From an uncultured Alphaproteobacteria bacterium (GTDB taxonomy: Bacteria > Pseudomonadota > Alphaproteobacteria > RF32 > CAG-239): DNA of 64,000 nt. Under the pieces are notes generated by a model, which made no database searches, was not told the DNA's origin, and worked only from the letters and a program-made list of their open reading frames with translations. Made by a program: the position numbers and the translations under genes. The stretch is taken from assembly GCA_944390455.1 (NCBI GenBank), contig CALXPU010000004.1, positions 1-64,000 of the forward strand, read 5' to 3'. Below are positions 35,938-45,996 of the stretch, one piece after another. Numbering within the stretch: the stretch's first letter is position 1; each line of letters opens with the position of its first letter.

Positions 35938-38875
35938 TTTTGTTCTTTTGATCTTTGCTTTATTCGGAGTTTCTCCAGCAAGAACTCAAGACTTAACTGA
36001 TTATAGTAATGATCCTTTAATTTTGGAGCCAATTATCCAAGGATTCAATTTGGATGATTATGCTTATGTTTATGAAAAAAACAATAAGCAATATATTTCT
36101 TTACCGCAAATTTCATCTTATCTTGGTCTTAAATATCTTGTTAGTCAAAGTATTGTCAAACTTTGGTGGGTAAACGATGAAGACACACCTTTTATTATTG
36201 ATATAGGGCAAAAAAACGTTGAGCATAATAAAAATAAAACACCTTTTGCGTCTAATGAGATATTAATTGTTGATAATACAATCTTTTTTAGTGCTGATTT
36301 TTATATACAATATTTGGATATAGGCATTAAAATTGATAGACTTAATATGCAACTGATTGTTAAGGCTGATAAAGATTTGCCGACCACCGTAAAGCGTAAA
36401 GCAGAAAAAAAGAGAGGCAAAAATAATTTCTCCTTTAAAAATGACAGTTTCAAAAATTATGAATTTGATAATCGTTGGTTTGGCGAACCTGTTATTGATT
36501 TAACTTTAGGCAAAGGTTGGAGCCATTATGATAGTGTCGGAAAATCTTTTAATAGTGACTCATACTCATTAAACGTAGCTATGCTTGCAGCAGGACTTGA
36601 TGTTAATGCTTATATCTTTGGTGATTCATATAATGACAGAAACCCGAGAATGAGACTTACAGGTAGCAGAACATTCTTAGATGAACCAGGAAATTCATTG
36701 AATCTTAAAACATTAAAAGTTGGTGATATTAGTGGATTGAATTCTTCTTATTTTGCCGATGCTTCTTATGGACGAGGCGTTGCTGTCAGTAGCTTTAAAA
36801 ATTTAGTTATGTCTGCAAACAAAACTATTGATATTACTGGTCCTCTTCTTGATGGTTGGCAAGTTGAACTCTATTGGAATGAGCAATTAGTCGGTTATCG
36901 CCAAAGCGGTGTTAATGGGCAATATAACTTTCCTGATATTCCGGTTTCTTATGGTCTTAATACTTTTAAACTCGTTTTTTATGGGCCTTATGGTGAGACT
37001 AGAACAGAATATGAGCGCTATTATTCAGGAACCAGTCCAGTAAAAAAAGGAGAATTCGGATATACTGCTTCCGCTTATCAACCTTATCGCTACCTGATTG
37101 AAGATAACGAACCTTTTACTTATAACGGCGATGATACCCCTATTCTGGATTTTACCGGTTATTATGGTGCTACCGACCATTTAACACTTATGGGTGGTTT
37201 TACGCAAACCCCAGATGCTGATACAGGAACTGAAACTCAGCGCTTTGCAATGGCCGGCGCTCAAATGGCTGTAAAAGGTAGTTCTATTCAATATAACTTG
37301 GAACAAAATTTGGATACTCAAGATTTCGCTCACCACGCAGAATGGCAAGGCGATGTTTATGTTGGAACAATTTATGCCGGATACGATAAATTTAATGGTA
37401 TTCACTCTCCTATATCCTTTTACGGCGATGAATATCTAGATGAACAATTTGAGGCTCGTTTATCTGGTATGCTCCCTTTACGCGTTCCTTATTATTTAAG
37501 TTGGAGACAAGGAACTTTGGAAAGTGACGAAACGTCCTTTAATAATGTTACGGCTCGACTTTCTAAGCAATTAATGAATAGCTTGAATTTGACATTAGAA
37601 GATAGCTATTATGACTATAATAGTGCTCGGGGAGCTTACAATACGGTTCGCTTTGGCGCTTATAAATGGTGGGGCGCTTTCTCTTCTGAATCTTGGTTGA
37701 CATATGAGACATCTCCCGAGGCTCGCTTTACTGAATTTTCAACCCGTCTAGATTGGCGAACTGGACGTAATACGTATCTTTCCGGCAAATATACTCGTAA
37801 TTTAATTGAAGATATGGATTATCTCTCTTTCTCTGGAGGACAAATCTTTCCTTTTGGCGGACTGACGGCAACGCTTGAATTTGATCGAGATTTTAATATC
37901 AGTTCTTATTTAACTTACAACATTAGTTTGGCTAAAGCTCCTGATGCAATGGACGTTATTACATCTGCCAACTCCAAACTTAGCAATACCGGTACTATGT
38001 ATGTTAAATTAACAGATGAAGAAGGTGAACCTTTGGAAGGTATTGGACTTAATGCAAACGGATTAGAAAAAGAAATATATACGGATGAAAACGGAGTTGC
38101 TGTTTTAACTGATTTGCAAACCTATGAAAAGACTGTTTTGAATGTTGATACCGAAACCTTGTTAGATATTGCGCTTCAGCCTCTTTATGATGAGAAAAAA
38201 TTGGTGTTACGTCCAGGAACTATTCGTACCGTATCTATTCCTTTTGTTCATCGCGGGGCTATTGAAGGTAAGATTGCTAATGCTGATGATACAAGAATGT
38301 TTGGCTATCAAATTTCCGCACTTAACAAGGATAACAAAGAAATTGTATCCACTTTTGCTGACATTGATGGGTTCTTTATTTTGGATGGCATTCCTTACGG
38401 AACTTATAAAGTTATTGTATCTAAAGACGGAAATCAATTAGCAGAACTACAAGATATTAAAGTTGATGACATTTCTGTTTATATCAAAGATGAAATCAAA
38501 TTGGACACGAGAGCTCTTGCTTTCTTTGAAACGAAAGATACTCAAGAAGAATTTGAACAACTTGAAGATCTGCATAAACAAGGATATAATAATGTTGATT
38601 ACAGAAACAGAGATTTCCCAATTGATATTCCTCAGGCGGTCCTTAATCCGGAGAAAGATATGCCTCATATTCAAATTGAAGAAATTGAAAAAGATATTTT
38701 TGTTGAAGTTAAAGCTCCGGTTTTTGATTCTGTTGCTTCGGTGCAATCTTTTGAACGGTATTCAACAATACAAGATATTGAAACTGATGTATTTTCACAG
38801 TCTGAAGGGAATTTAGCAACGGTACTTCAAGATTTACAGTATAATACCGCTTTAGCTAAAGCTTTAAACAATTAA
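35891..38875 (+). CDS. Outer-membrane usher of an alternative chaperone-usher system
   Basis: A 994-aa outer-membrane protein. The signal peptide includes YIFSFVLLIFALFGVSP. An N-terminal chaperone-binding region is followed by a beta-barrel section with YWNEQLVGYRQSGVNGQYNF and PVSYGLNTFKLVFYGPYG, a plug-like part typical of ushers of the TcfC/alpha-fimbrial type. Two carboxypeptidase-regulatory-like folds follow (VKLTDEEGEPLEGIGL and STFADIDGFFILDGIPYGTY), then an acidic C-terminal tail. The start is uncertain, since ATG 35891 lies inside the chaperone gene; TTG 35885 is possible. Confidence 0.82.
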   Translation: MLKRRKKYCGRLYIFSFVLLIFALFGVSPARTQDLTDYSNDPLILEPIIQGFNLDDYAYVYEKNNKQYISLPQISSYLGLKYLVSQSIVKLWWVNDEDTPFIIDIGQKNVEHNKNKTPFASNEILIVDNTIFFSADFYIQYLDIGIKIDRLNMQLIVKADKDLPTTVKRKAEKKRGKNNFSFKNDSFKNYEFDNRWFGEPVIDLTLGKGWSHYDSVGKSFNSDSYSLNVAMLAAGLDVNAYIFGDSYNDRNPRMRLTGSRTFLDEPGNSLNLKTLKVGDISGLNSSYFADASYGRGVAVSSFKNLVMSANKTIDITGPLLDGWQVELYWNEQLVGYRQSGVNGQYNFPDIPVSYGLNTFKLVFYGPYGETRTEYERYYSGTSPVKKGEFGYTASAYQPYRYLIEDNEPFTYNGDDTPILDFTGYYGATDHLTLMGGFTQTPDADTGTETQRFAMAGAQMAVKGSSIQYNLEQNLDTQDFAHHAEWQGDVYVGTIYAGYDKFNGIHSPISFYGDEYLDEQFEARLSGMLPLRVPYYLSWRQGTLESDETSFNNVTARLSKQLMNSLNLTLEDSYYDYNSARGAYNTVRFGAYKWWGAFSSESWLTYETSPEARFTEFSTRLDWRTGRNTYLSGKYTRNLIEDMDYLSFSGGQIFPFGGLTATLEFDRDFNISSYLTYNISLAKAPDAMDVITSANSKLSNTGTMYVKLTDEEGEPLEGIGLNANGLEKEIYTDENGVAVLTDLQTYEKTVLNVDTETLLDIALQPLYDEKKLVLRPGTIRTVSIPFVHRGAIEGKIANADDTRMFGYQISALNKDNKEIVSTFADIDGFFILDGIPYGTYKVIVSKDGNQLAELQDIKVDDISVYIKDEIKLDTRALAFFETKDTQEEFEQLEDLHKQGYNNVDYRNRDFPIDIPQAVLNPEKDMPHIQIEEIEKDIFVEVKAPVFDSVASVQSFERYSTIQDIETDVFSQSEGNLATVLQDLQYNTALAKALNN

Positions 38876-38975
38876 TCTGTTACCTTTTTTAGAAAACCTT
38901 TTTTTTACTTGCATTATTAATTTAGTTTTTTTCATCTCCTCTTTATATCGTCGCATTTTACCCTCTATATGCAAA

Positions 38976-39004
38976 AAAAAGCAGGAAGTATTTTCCTGCT
39001 TTAA
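38976..39004 (-). terminator. Bidirectional terminator between usher and hypothetical gene
   Basis: AAAGCAGGAA (38978-38987) and TTCCTGCTTT (38993-39002), with A run and T run on either side. Confidence 0.8.
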
Positions 39005-39028
39005 TTTGGGTTCATATCTGCTCTTAAT

Positions 39029-39748
39029 TTATTCTGGTAGCAATGGAGTTAAATATTCCATATACGGGTCATCTTGTTGGGATGTAATTGTTAAACTACC
39101 ATCTTCATTTTTATTTTTGGCATCAATTTGATTATAGGCATAACCGTCAAAGTTATTCAAATCTGCTTTTTGAGTTCCATCTAAGTAAATATTTTTAATA
39201 ATTACTTTTCCTGGATTTGCATCAAAATCTATACGAACTCTAAAAACTTTATCTGATGGAATAACTATGCTGTATTTATGCGTTCCGGCTTCTCCCTGAT
39301 GCTCTACAACATGTTCTGCATCGTACCAAACTTCTCGTTCTACAGTATAAAATACTTGGTAAGTAAGAGCTTTGTCTGTTGTGGTTTCAAAAGTTAATAC
39401 AGAATTTTTAGGTTCTACTTTTATAATTTCCTTCGTTGCTTCAGGCATTTTGTTTTCAACAACCTCTTTTTCAGCAACTTTTTCTTCTACCTCTGTTTCT
39501 ACTGATGCAGGCTCTGTTGTTTCTGGTTCAACAGCTTCTTTTACTTCCGGCTGTTGTTCTGTCGGTTTCTGAGCTTGAGCATCTTCTTTTACCGGCATTT
39601 TTTCTTCTACTTTAACAGCAGCGGCTGGTACAGTTTTTTCCTCTTTTTTACCGCCGAATACAGATACCAACAAAATAAGTGCAACTAGAACAATTATCCC
39701 AGCAACAATCTTTTGTTTCTTGGTGATTTTTACTTCTTTATCTTCCAT
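39029..39748 (-). CDS. Membrane-anchored protein with acidic/proline linker, function unknown
   Basis: A 239-aa protein with one N-terminal transmembrane segment (about 14-33). A low-complexity stretch rich in Glu, Lys, Pro and Ala follows (about 38-110), then a globular C-terminal domain of mainly beta character (LTFETTTDKALTYQVFYTVE, KVFRVRIDFDANPGKVIIKNI). The domain looks like a carbohydrate-binding-module-type sandwich, but I do not recognise a family. Likely exposed to the periplasm. Single-gene unit with terminator. Confidence 0.65.
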   Translation of the reverse strand: MEDKEVKITKKQKIVAGIIVLVALILLVSVFGGKKEEKTVPAAAVKVEEKMPVKEDAQAQKPTEQQPEVKEAVEPETTEPASVETEVEEKVAEKEVVENKMPEATKEIIKVEPKNSVLTFETTTDKALTYQVFYTVEREVWYDAEHVVEHQGEAGTHKYSIVIPSDKVFRVRIDFDANPGKVIIKNIYLDGTQKADLNNFDGYAYNQIDAKNKNEDGSLTITSQQDDPYMEYLTPLLPE

Positions 39749-39820
39749 AAAATCTCTCCCTTTATTTATTAACTTATGAAAGTTTAAGTAATAAAATTGT
39801 TATTTTCAATACTTTTATTA

Positions 39821-39852
39821 AAAAAACTCTCTTCTTTTAGGAAGAGAGTTTT
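39821..39852 (-). terminator. Terminator after pyrG
   Basis: AAAACTCTCTTC (39823-39834) and GAAGAGAGTTTT (39841-39852). Confidence 0.85.
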
Positions 39853-39856
39853 AATT

Positions 39857-41500
39857 CTACACTAAACGACTTTGTTTGATTGATGCTTTCACAAATTCAA
39901 CAAACAAAGGATGCGGTGCAAATGGCTTAGATTTTAATTCCGGATGGAATTGAACACCTATAAACCATGGATGATCCGGTCTTTCAACTATTTCCGGCAA
40001 TTTTCCGTCTGGTGATGTACCTGATATAATCATACCGCCTTTTTCCAGCTGGTCTTTATATTTAATGTTTACTTCATAACGGTGACGGTGACGTTCTGAT
40101 ATATGTTCGCTACCATATACTTCTGCCGCTTTAGAACCCGGCTTCAAAACAGCTTCATACGCACCTAAACGCATTGTACCGCCTAAATCACCATCCTTAT
40201 GGCGAATCTGTTTTGCCCCGTCTTTATCCCATTCGGTCATTAAGCCGACAATAGCTTCGCAATTTTCATCTAACTCTGTTGTATTTGCGTTTTGTACACC
40301 TAGTACATTACGCATGGTTTCAATAACCGCCATTTGCATACCAAAACATATACCTAAGAATGGAATTTTATGTTCTCTTGCATATTTTACTGCCGCAATT
40401 TTTCCGGCAGTGCCTCGTGAGCCAAATCCTCCAGGAACTAAAATACCGCTAACATCTGATAAAATAGAATCGACGTCACCTGTTTCCAAATCTTCGGCAT
40501 CAATCCACTTTATTCTTACTTTATACTTATTGGCTATTCCACCATGATTTAATGCTTCACTCAAAGATTTATAGGCTTCCAATAGTTTTACATATTTTCC
40601 GACAACAGCTATTTTCACTTCTCCTTCTGGAGCTTTTACTGTTTCAACAATTTTTTCCCAACGGCTTAAATCTGCATCTGGGCAATGTAAATTAAAGTGA
40701 TCACATACCGCTTTATCCATTCCTTCTTTAGAATATGCCAGAGGGACTTGATAGATATTGCTTACATCCAAAGCCTGTATTACATTGCTTTCTTTTATAT
40801 TGCAGAACAAAGCGATTTTTTTGCGTTCATTTTCGGGAATCGGCATTTGCGAACGGCATAGCAGCATGTCCGGTTGAATACCATATTCTTGAAGCTTTTT
40901 AACAGAGTGTTGAGTAGGTTTAGTTTTTAACTCTCCCGCTGTCGGAATATAAGGCAATAAGGTTAGGTGTAAAAACATTGTCCGTTCACGTCCTAAATCG
41001 TAAGCCAATTGACGAATCGCCTCTAAATATGGCTGTCCCTCAATATCACCCACGGTACCGCCAATTTCGCACAATACAAAATCTTCATCTTCCAAATCAC
41101 TTACAATGAAGTTTTTAATCTCATTGGTTACGTGAGGAATAACTTGTATCGTTGATCCTAAATAATCTCCATGGCGTTCTTTATCTATAACGCGTTGATA
41201 GATTTTTCCGGTTGTCGTACTGTCGCTTCTTTTGGCTGAAACACCTGAAAATCTTTCATAATGTCCTAAGTCTAAATCCGCTTCCGTTCCATCATCCGTT
41301 ACAAAAACTTCTCCGTGTTGGAATGGGCTCATTGTTCCCGGATCTACGTTTAAGTAAGGATCTAATTTTCTCAATCTTACTTTGAAACCGCGACATTGGA
41401 GAATCGAGGCCAAAGATGCAGAGGCTAGTCCCTTTCCTAATGAGGAAACAACACCACCGGTTATAAAAATAAACTTTGTTTTCGGATTTAATTCAGACAT
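39857..41500 (-). CDS. pyrG: CTP synthase
   Basis: A 547-aa enzyme that aminates UTP to CTP using glutamine. The synthase domain begins [16 protein letters not shown] and contains [13 protein letters not shown] and [18 protein letters not shown] motifs. The glutaminase domain from about 295 has the nucleophile region [11 protein letters not shown] and the histidine in GVQFHPE. Length is normal. It lies downstream of secG, but a terminator separates them, so its own promoter or partial read-through is expected. CTP is a substrate of tagD in this genome. Confidence 0.96.
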   Translation of the reverse strand: MSELNPKTKFIFITGGVVSSLGKGLASASLASILQCRGFKVRLRKLDPYLNVDPGTMSPFQHGEVFVTDDGTEADLDLGHYERFSGVSAKRSDSTTTGKIYQRVIDKERHGDYLGSTIQVIPHVTNEIKNFIVSDLEDEDFVLCEIGGTVGDIEGQPYLEAIRQLAYDLGRERTMFLHLTLLPYIPTAGELKTKPTQHSVKKLQEYGIQPDMLLCRSQMPIPENERKKIALFCNIKESNVIQALDVSNIYQVPLAYSKEGMDKAVCDHFNLHCPDADLSRWEKIVETVKAPEGEVKIAVVGKYVKLLEAYKSLSEALNHGGIANKYKVRIKWIDAEDLETGDVDSILSDVSGILVPGGFGSRGTAGKIAAVKYAREHKIPFLGICFGMQMAVIETMRNVLGVQNANTTELDENCEAIVGLMTEWDKDGAKQIRHKDGDLGGTMRLGAYEAVLKPGSKAAEVYGSEHISERHRHRYEVNIKYKDQLEKGGMIISGTSPDGKLPEIVERPDHPWFIGVQFHPELKSKPFAPHPLFVEFVKASIKQSRLV

Positions 41501-41533
41501 TTTTCTTCCCTTTTATTTCTGTTTTTGCAGTGA

Positions 41534-41564
41534 AAAAGGCACCTCCTTAAAAAGGTGCCTTATT
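41534..41564 (-). terminator. Terminator between secG and pyrG
   Basis: AAGGCACCT (41536-41544) and AGGTGCCTT (41553-41561) with T run on the plus strand and T5 on the minus strand. Confidence 0.75.
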
Positions 41565-41587
41565 TTGTTTTTCTTTACCATTATGCT

Positions 41588-42010
41588 CTATTCCGCCGCC
41601 GGCACTGTTGGTGCTTCGGCTGGTTGTGTTTCTGCCGGAGCATTTGTTTCTGCAGTAGAGGTTGCTGGAGCTACAGGTTCTGCAGCTTTGTTCTCTGCTG
41701 CTGCATCCGGTATGCTCGGAACAGTTGGAGCTGTTTGTACTAACGGAGCAACATCGGTTATAGATTCAGGTTTTCTGGTTTCTCCTTTATAGTACAATGA
41801 TAACAAAATTGATGTGATAAAGAATATTGTAGCAAGTATTGCTGTTGTTCTTGTCAGCAAATTACCTTTGCCACGCGCAGAGAGAAAACTGTCGGCACCA
41901 TTTCCGCCGCCTAAGCCACTCAACGCATTGCCGGAATTTCTTTGCATCAAAATCAAGATAACCAGCAATAATGCTACCATTAAATGAATTACTAACAATA
42001 CTGATCCCAT
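41588..42010 (-). CDS. secG: Protein translocase subunit SecG
   Basis: A 140-aa inner-membrane protein of the SecYEG translocon. Two transmembrane segments (about 5-22 and 56-76) flank the conserved loop LMQRNSGNALSGLGGGNGADSF. A long Ala/Pro/Glu-rich C-terminal tail (from about 88) is common in alphaproteobacterial SecG. It follows tpiA by 17 bases. Confidence 0.93.
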   Translation of the reverse strand: MGSVLLVIHLMVALLLVILILMQRNSGNALSGLGGGNGADSFLSARGKGNLLTRTTAILATIFFITSILLSLYYKGETRKPESITDVAPLVQTAPTVPSIPDAAAENKAAEPVAPATSTAETNAPAETQPAEAPTVPAAE

Positions 42011-42027
42011 TTTTATTTCCTTATTTC

Positions 42028-42789
42028 TTATTGTCTACTTGCTTCACCAATAGCCATAAAATCAGCAACTTTTAAACTTGCGCCACCGATTAAACCACCA
42101 TCAACATCTGGCAATGCCAATAATTCTTTTGCATTAGAAGGTTTCATGCTTCCGCCATACAAAATGCGCATTTTGTTTGCATTGGCACGACCTAATTTCT
42201 TTGCAACAACTTTACGAATTGCGGCATGAACTTCTTCAACTTCTGCTGTAGTCGGAGTTCTGCCGGTTCCGATTGCCCATACCGGTTCATAAGCGATTAC
42301 GGTATTTTGTCCGTTAGAAATTTCAGGTACAGAACCTTCAATTTGCGCACTGCATACTGCAATTGTTTTTCCAGCGTCTTTTTCAGCTTCTGTTTCTCCA
42401 ATACAGATGATTACTTTCAAACCTGCATTGATTGCTGCTTCAGCTTTCTTTCTGATTAGTTCATTTGACTCGTAATGATCTGTACGGCGCTCTGAGTGGC
42501 CAACAATAACATATTGGCACCCTAAATCTTGTAACATCTTCGGACTAACATCCCCTGTATGCGCACCCTTTTCTGCAAAATGGCAATCTTGGGCACCTAA
42601 CATTACTCTTGAGCCTTTAATTGCTTTTTTTGCCGAAGTTAACAATGTAAACGGCGGACATATTAAAAACTCACAATCTTTTCTACCCGCTTTTTTTACT
42701 TCTTGCGCAACACCTTTGGCAAGCGCAATTCCATCTTCTAAAAGACCATTCATTTTCCAGTTGCCGGCAATTAAAGTTTTTCTTACCAT
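42028..42789 (-). CDS. tpiA: Triosephosphate isomerase
   Basis: A 253-aa glycolytic enzyme. AGNWKMNG with catalytic Lys12, VIVGHSERR with the catalytic histidine, AYEPVWAIGTG with the catalytic glutamate, and ILYGGSMKPSN and GLIGGASL for phosphate binding are all present. It heads a tpiA-secG unit, with pyrG further on, a gene order often found in alphaproteobacteria. Confidence 0.96.
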   Translation of the reverse strand: MVRKTLIAGNWKMNGLLEDGIALAKGVAQEVKKAGRKDCEFLICPPFTLLTSAKKAIKGSRVMLGAQDCHFAEKGAHTGDVSPKMLQDLGCQYVIVGHSERRTDHYESNELIRKKAEAAINAGLKVIICIGETEAEKDAGKTIAVCSAQIEGSVPEISNGQNTVIAYEPVWAIGTGRTPTTAEVEEVHAAIRKVVAKKLGRANANKMRILYGGSMKPSNAKELLALPDVDGGLIGGASLKVADFMAIGEASRQ

Positions 42790-42925
42790 CGTAATTATCC
42801 TTACTTCAAATTAATTTTAACTTTCCCTTTTTTAGCACACCCTTTTTTATTTTCCACATAAAAAAAAAGTTGTTTACAAGAATTTCACCGTACTTAAAAA
42901 AATATGAACATGTTTATATTTCAGA

Positions 42926-42953
42926 TTGCATAAATTTTTTTGACCTCTATAAT
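42926..42953 (+). promoter_or_regulatory. Sigma70-like promoter of the ppiD-fmt unit
   Basis: TTGCAT (42926-42931), 16 bases, perfect TATAAT (42948-42953), 34 bases before the chosen start at 42988. Confidence 0.65.
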
Positions 42954-42987
42954 AAGCGACAATTACACTATTTTTGGGATGGAAAAA

Positions 42988-44871
42988 ATGATAAGTAAAT
43001 TAGCTAAAGCTCATGAAAGTTGGATTTTTAAATTTATTTCGGCTGCGGTTGCCGTCAGTTTCGTTTCTCTTTTTGGGGTGACAGGTTATATTAATAGTGC
43101 CAGCCAAAACCAAACTGTTGTTGACGTGGAAGGTCTTAAGACGACACAGAGCGAATTTTCTTATAGAGTTCAGAAAGAATTGAATGCGCTTAAGAATCTG
43201 ACAAGTGACGACTTTGAATTAACCGACGATATGCGTAATGCTATTACTGAAGGTGTGTTAAAACAGATTATTGATGAAAGCGTTTTGGATCAGACTATGC
43301 TTTCTTATAACATCTATTTCCCAAAGGCTTTCATTCAACAAGTTATTTTTTCTCAACCAGAATTTGCTAATCCATTAAACGGTCAGTTTAATCCTGATAT
43401 ATTTAAACGTTATCTTTCCACAGCTGGTTTAAGTGAAGCTGAGTATGTTAATATGATTAAGCGTTTAATGGCTCAAAAAATGTTGGTAACAGATTTGGTT
43501 CAACCTTTTGCTGTTCCCAGTGTTTTAAGCAATGCTATTCATAAAATGGATAATCAACGTAAATCCTTTAGATATGTTCTTGTATCTCCTCAGGATGTTA
43601 AAATTGAACGCAAAATCACAGATGATGAAGTTAATCAATACTTTGAAGATTTTTCTGAAAACTTTATGCTTCCTGAAACAAGAAACGCTCAAGTGGTATT
43701 TATTCCAAACGATGTTGTTTTGAAAAAATACGCTGCAACTGACGAAATGGTTGCTGATTATTATAAGCAAAACGAAAAAAACTTTGACCAACCTGAAAAA
43801 AGAGAAGTTTTGCAGATGGTCTTTTTAGATGAAGCTACTGCTCAAAAAGCTTTAAATGAAGTTATTGCTGGAAAGGCTTTTGATGATGTTGCTAAAGAGT
43901 TAAAAGCTGAAAATGCCGAAGAACCGACACTTGGCGTTGTTGCTCAAGATGAATTAGCTGATGATTTGGCTTATGACACATTTGAAATGGCTATTAATCA
44001 ACCAAAGCTTTTACAAGTTGCAGATACATGGCAAGTTGTTAGTGTTAAGCAGATTATTCCGGCTAAGAAAATGACTTTTGAAGAAGTTAAGCCACAAATT
44101 ATTGAACAGCTGAATAACGACAACCTATATGATGCTTTACGTGATGCAAAAGCTGACATTGATGATGCTGTTAATGGCGGAAAGGCTTTGAGTGATGTTG
44201 CACAAATGTTTGGTGTTGAAATGGTTAATGTGAATAACATTCCAGAAACATCTGCTATTACAAATTTACCGGCAACATTAAAATCTTTAGCTAACACTTT
44301 AGATTTAAATGAACTTGTGTTCTCTTATGGCGTTAATGAAATTAGTTCCGCTGAAGAATTTGATGACGGAATTGTTGTTGCTCAAGTTACGGCAATTAAT
44401 GACGCTCACTTACCTGAAGTTGCTGACGTTAAAGATAAAATTATTGAAATGTGGACTGTTCAAGAAAAAGATGCTTTGGCAAAAGAAATTGCGGACGGCA
44501 TTGTTGCTGATGCAGAAAACGGAAGTCAGCTTGGTGACGTTGCAAAAGCCAGAAACTTGGAAATGTTCCGTTCTGAACCGATTAGCAGAAATGAAACTTT
44601 CGCTAATTTAACACCTGCCGAAATCAGCGACCTCTTCTTAGCTCAAAATGATGAAGTTAAAATTTATGAGCATGTTGGTAATAGTTTTATTATCGTCACA
44701 CCTTTTGAAACAGTTAATTATGATGATGAACTTGATCCTTCTATCCTTGAAGATGTTAAAAAGCGTGCTGAAGCCTTGATGCTTTCGGATATGATGAAGA
44801 GTGCATTGGATGCTTATGCCGAAGGTATGAAGATTGAAGTTGATTATAAACGCGCAGGATTTTCTGAATAA
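42988..44871 (+). CDS. PpiD/SurA-like periplasmic peptidyl-prolyl isomerase
   Basis: A 627-aa membrane-anchored folding factor. An N-terminal transmembrane segment (about 12-32) is followed by a SurA_N-like region (YRVQKELNALKNLT, FNPDIFKRYLSTAGLSEAEY). A parvulin-type segment lies around 260-360 (REVLQMVFLDEATAQKALNE, ADTWQVVSVKQIIPA), though it is divergent and isomerase activity is not certain. PpiD assists outer-membrane and secreted proteins as they leave the Sec channel. I chose ATG 42988 because ATG 42979 lies too close to the GGG; either is possible. fmt overlaps its stop by one base. Confidence 0.82.
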   Translation: MISKLAKAHESWIFKFISAAVAVSFVSLFGVTGYINSASQNQTVVDVEGLKTTQSEFSYRVQKELNALKNLTSDDFELTDDMRNAITEGVLKQIIDESVLDQTMLSYNIYFPKAFIQQVIFSQPEFANPLNGQFNPDIFKRYLSTAGLSEAEYVNMIKRLMAQKMLVTDLVQPFAVPSVLSNAIHKMDNQRKSFRYVLVSPQDVKIERKITDDEVNQYFEDFSENFMLPETRNAQVVFIPNDVVLKKYAATDEMVADYYKQNEKNFDQPEKREVLQMVFLDEATAQKALNEVIAGKAFDDVAKELKAENAEEPTLGVVAQDELADDLAYDTFEMAINQPKLLQVADTWQVVSVKQIIPAKKMTFEEVKPQIIEQLNNDNLYDALRDAKADIDDAVNGGKALSDVAQMFGVEMVNVNNIPETSAITNLPATLKSLANTLDLNELVFSYGVNEISSAEEFDDGIVVAQVTAINDAHLPEVADVKDKIIEMWTVQEKDALAKEIADGIVADAENGSQLGDVAKARNLEMFRSEPISRNETFANLTPAEISDLFLAQNDEVKIYEHVGNSFIIVTPFETVNYDDELDPSILEDVKKRAEALMLSDMMKSALDAYAEGMKIEVDYKRAGFSE

Positions 44872-45788
44872 TGAAAATTGTTTTTATGGGAACACCGGAT
44901 TTTTCTGTTCCGGTATTAAAAGCTTTGCTTAAGGAGCACGAAGTTGTTGCTGTTTATACTCGTGCCCCTAAAGAAAGTGGACGCGGTAAAAAAATTAACA
45001 AAACACCTATTCACTTATTAGCAGAGGACGCTGGAATTCCTGTTTATACGCCGCGCACCTTAAAAAATGATGAAGAGCTTGCTATTCTTAAATCGTTTAA
45101 TGCGGATATTGCTATTGTGGCAGCTTACGGCTTAATTTTACCTCAGGCCGTTCTTGATGCGTTTCCTAAAGGCTGTATAAATGTTCATGCCTCTCTCCTT
45201 CCTCGTTGGAGAGGAGCTGCGCCAATTCAACGTGCTATTGAAGCCGGAGATGCGCAAAGCGGAATATCTATTATGAAAATGGCGCTAGCTCTGGATGCAG
45301 GCGATGTTTTAAGTACAGCGATTGTTCCTATTACTGAGGAAATGACAGGTGGAGATTTGCATGATGCACTTTCAGAAACCGGAGCTGCTTTATTATTGCA
45401 AACGCTTAGCCGCTTAGATGAAATTACTCCTGTCAAGCAAGATGAAACTTTGGTTACTTACGCTGAAAAATTAGATAAAGCAGAATGTTTACTTGATTTT
45501 AGTATAGATGCCACGGCACTCATTAATAAAATTCGCGCATTTTCTCCGTATCCAGCGACTTATTTTACTTACCATGGAGAGCGTTTCAAAATTTACCAAG
45601 CATCTATTATAGATGGTATTGGAGCTCCCGGTGAAATTTTGGAAGGACACAATAATTTGGTTATAGCCTGTGCTAATAACAAGGCTTTAAGAGTTAAAAA
45701 AATTCAAAGGGAAGGCAAGCAACCTATGGATATTAAGGACTTGTTGCGAGGCTTTGTCTTTAATGAAGGTGAGAGGCTTAATTCTTAA
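44871..45788 (+). CDS. fmt: Methionyl-tRNA formyltransferase
   Basis: A 305-aa enzyme that formylates initiator Met-tRNA. MKIVFMGTPDFSVPVLKAL starts the Rossmann-like domain. The formyl-transfer motif region is INVHASLLPRWRGAAPIQRAI, followed by MALDAGD and the C-terminal OB-like domain (RAFSPYPATYF). Start overlaps the upstream stop by one base, so it is in the same transcript. The usual partner def (deformylase) is not here. Confidence 0.95.
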   Translation: MKIVFMGTPDFSVPVLKALLKEHEVVAVYTRAPKESGRGKKINKTPIHLLAEDAGIPVYTPRTLKNDEELAILKSFNADIAIVAAYGLILPQAVLDAFPKGCINVHASLLPRWRGAAPIQRAIEAGDAQSGISIMKMALALDAGDVLSTAIVPITEEMTGGDLHDALSETGAALLLQTLSRLDEITPVKQDETLVTYAEKLDKAECLLDFSIDATALINKIRAFSPYPATYFTYHGERFKIYQASIIDGIGAPGEILEGHNNLVIACANNKALRVKKIQREGKQPMDIKDLLRGFVFNEGERLNS

Positions 45789-45869
45789 ATAAATTCTGTA
45801 TATATCGTTTTTTTGCTTGATTATATAAAAATGTTGTATATACTCGTGGCAAATTTGTGGTTGTAATCC

Positions 45870-45953
45870 GCGGGCGTGGTGAAATTGGTAGACACGCTAG
45901 ACTTAGGATCTAGTGGCTTTGCTGTGAGAGTTCGAGTCTCTCCGCCCGCACCA
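45870..45953 (+). tRNA. tRNA-Leu (anticodon TAG)
   Basis: Acceptor stem GCGGGCG/CGCCCGC, D-arm with GGTAGAC, anticodon arm CTAGA CTTAGGA TCTAG giving anticodon TAG, a long variable arm (class II) and T-loop TTCGAGT. The encoded CCA is at 45951-45953. A TTGCTT box near 45813 with TATATA at 45837 may be its promoter. It lies just upstream of tig. Confidence 0.95.
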
Positions 45954-45996
45954 TTTCGTTTCTATGAAATGGTCTTTTTGGAAGAGATTTAATAAA

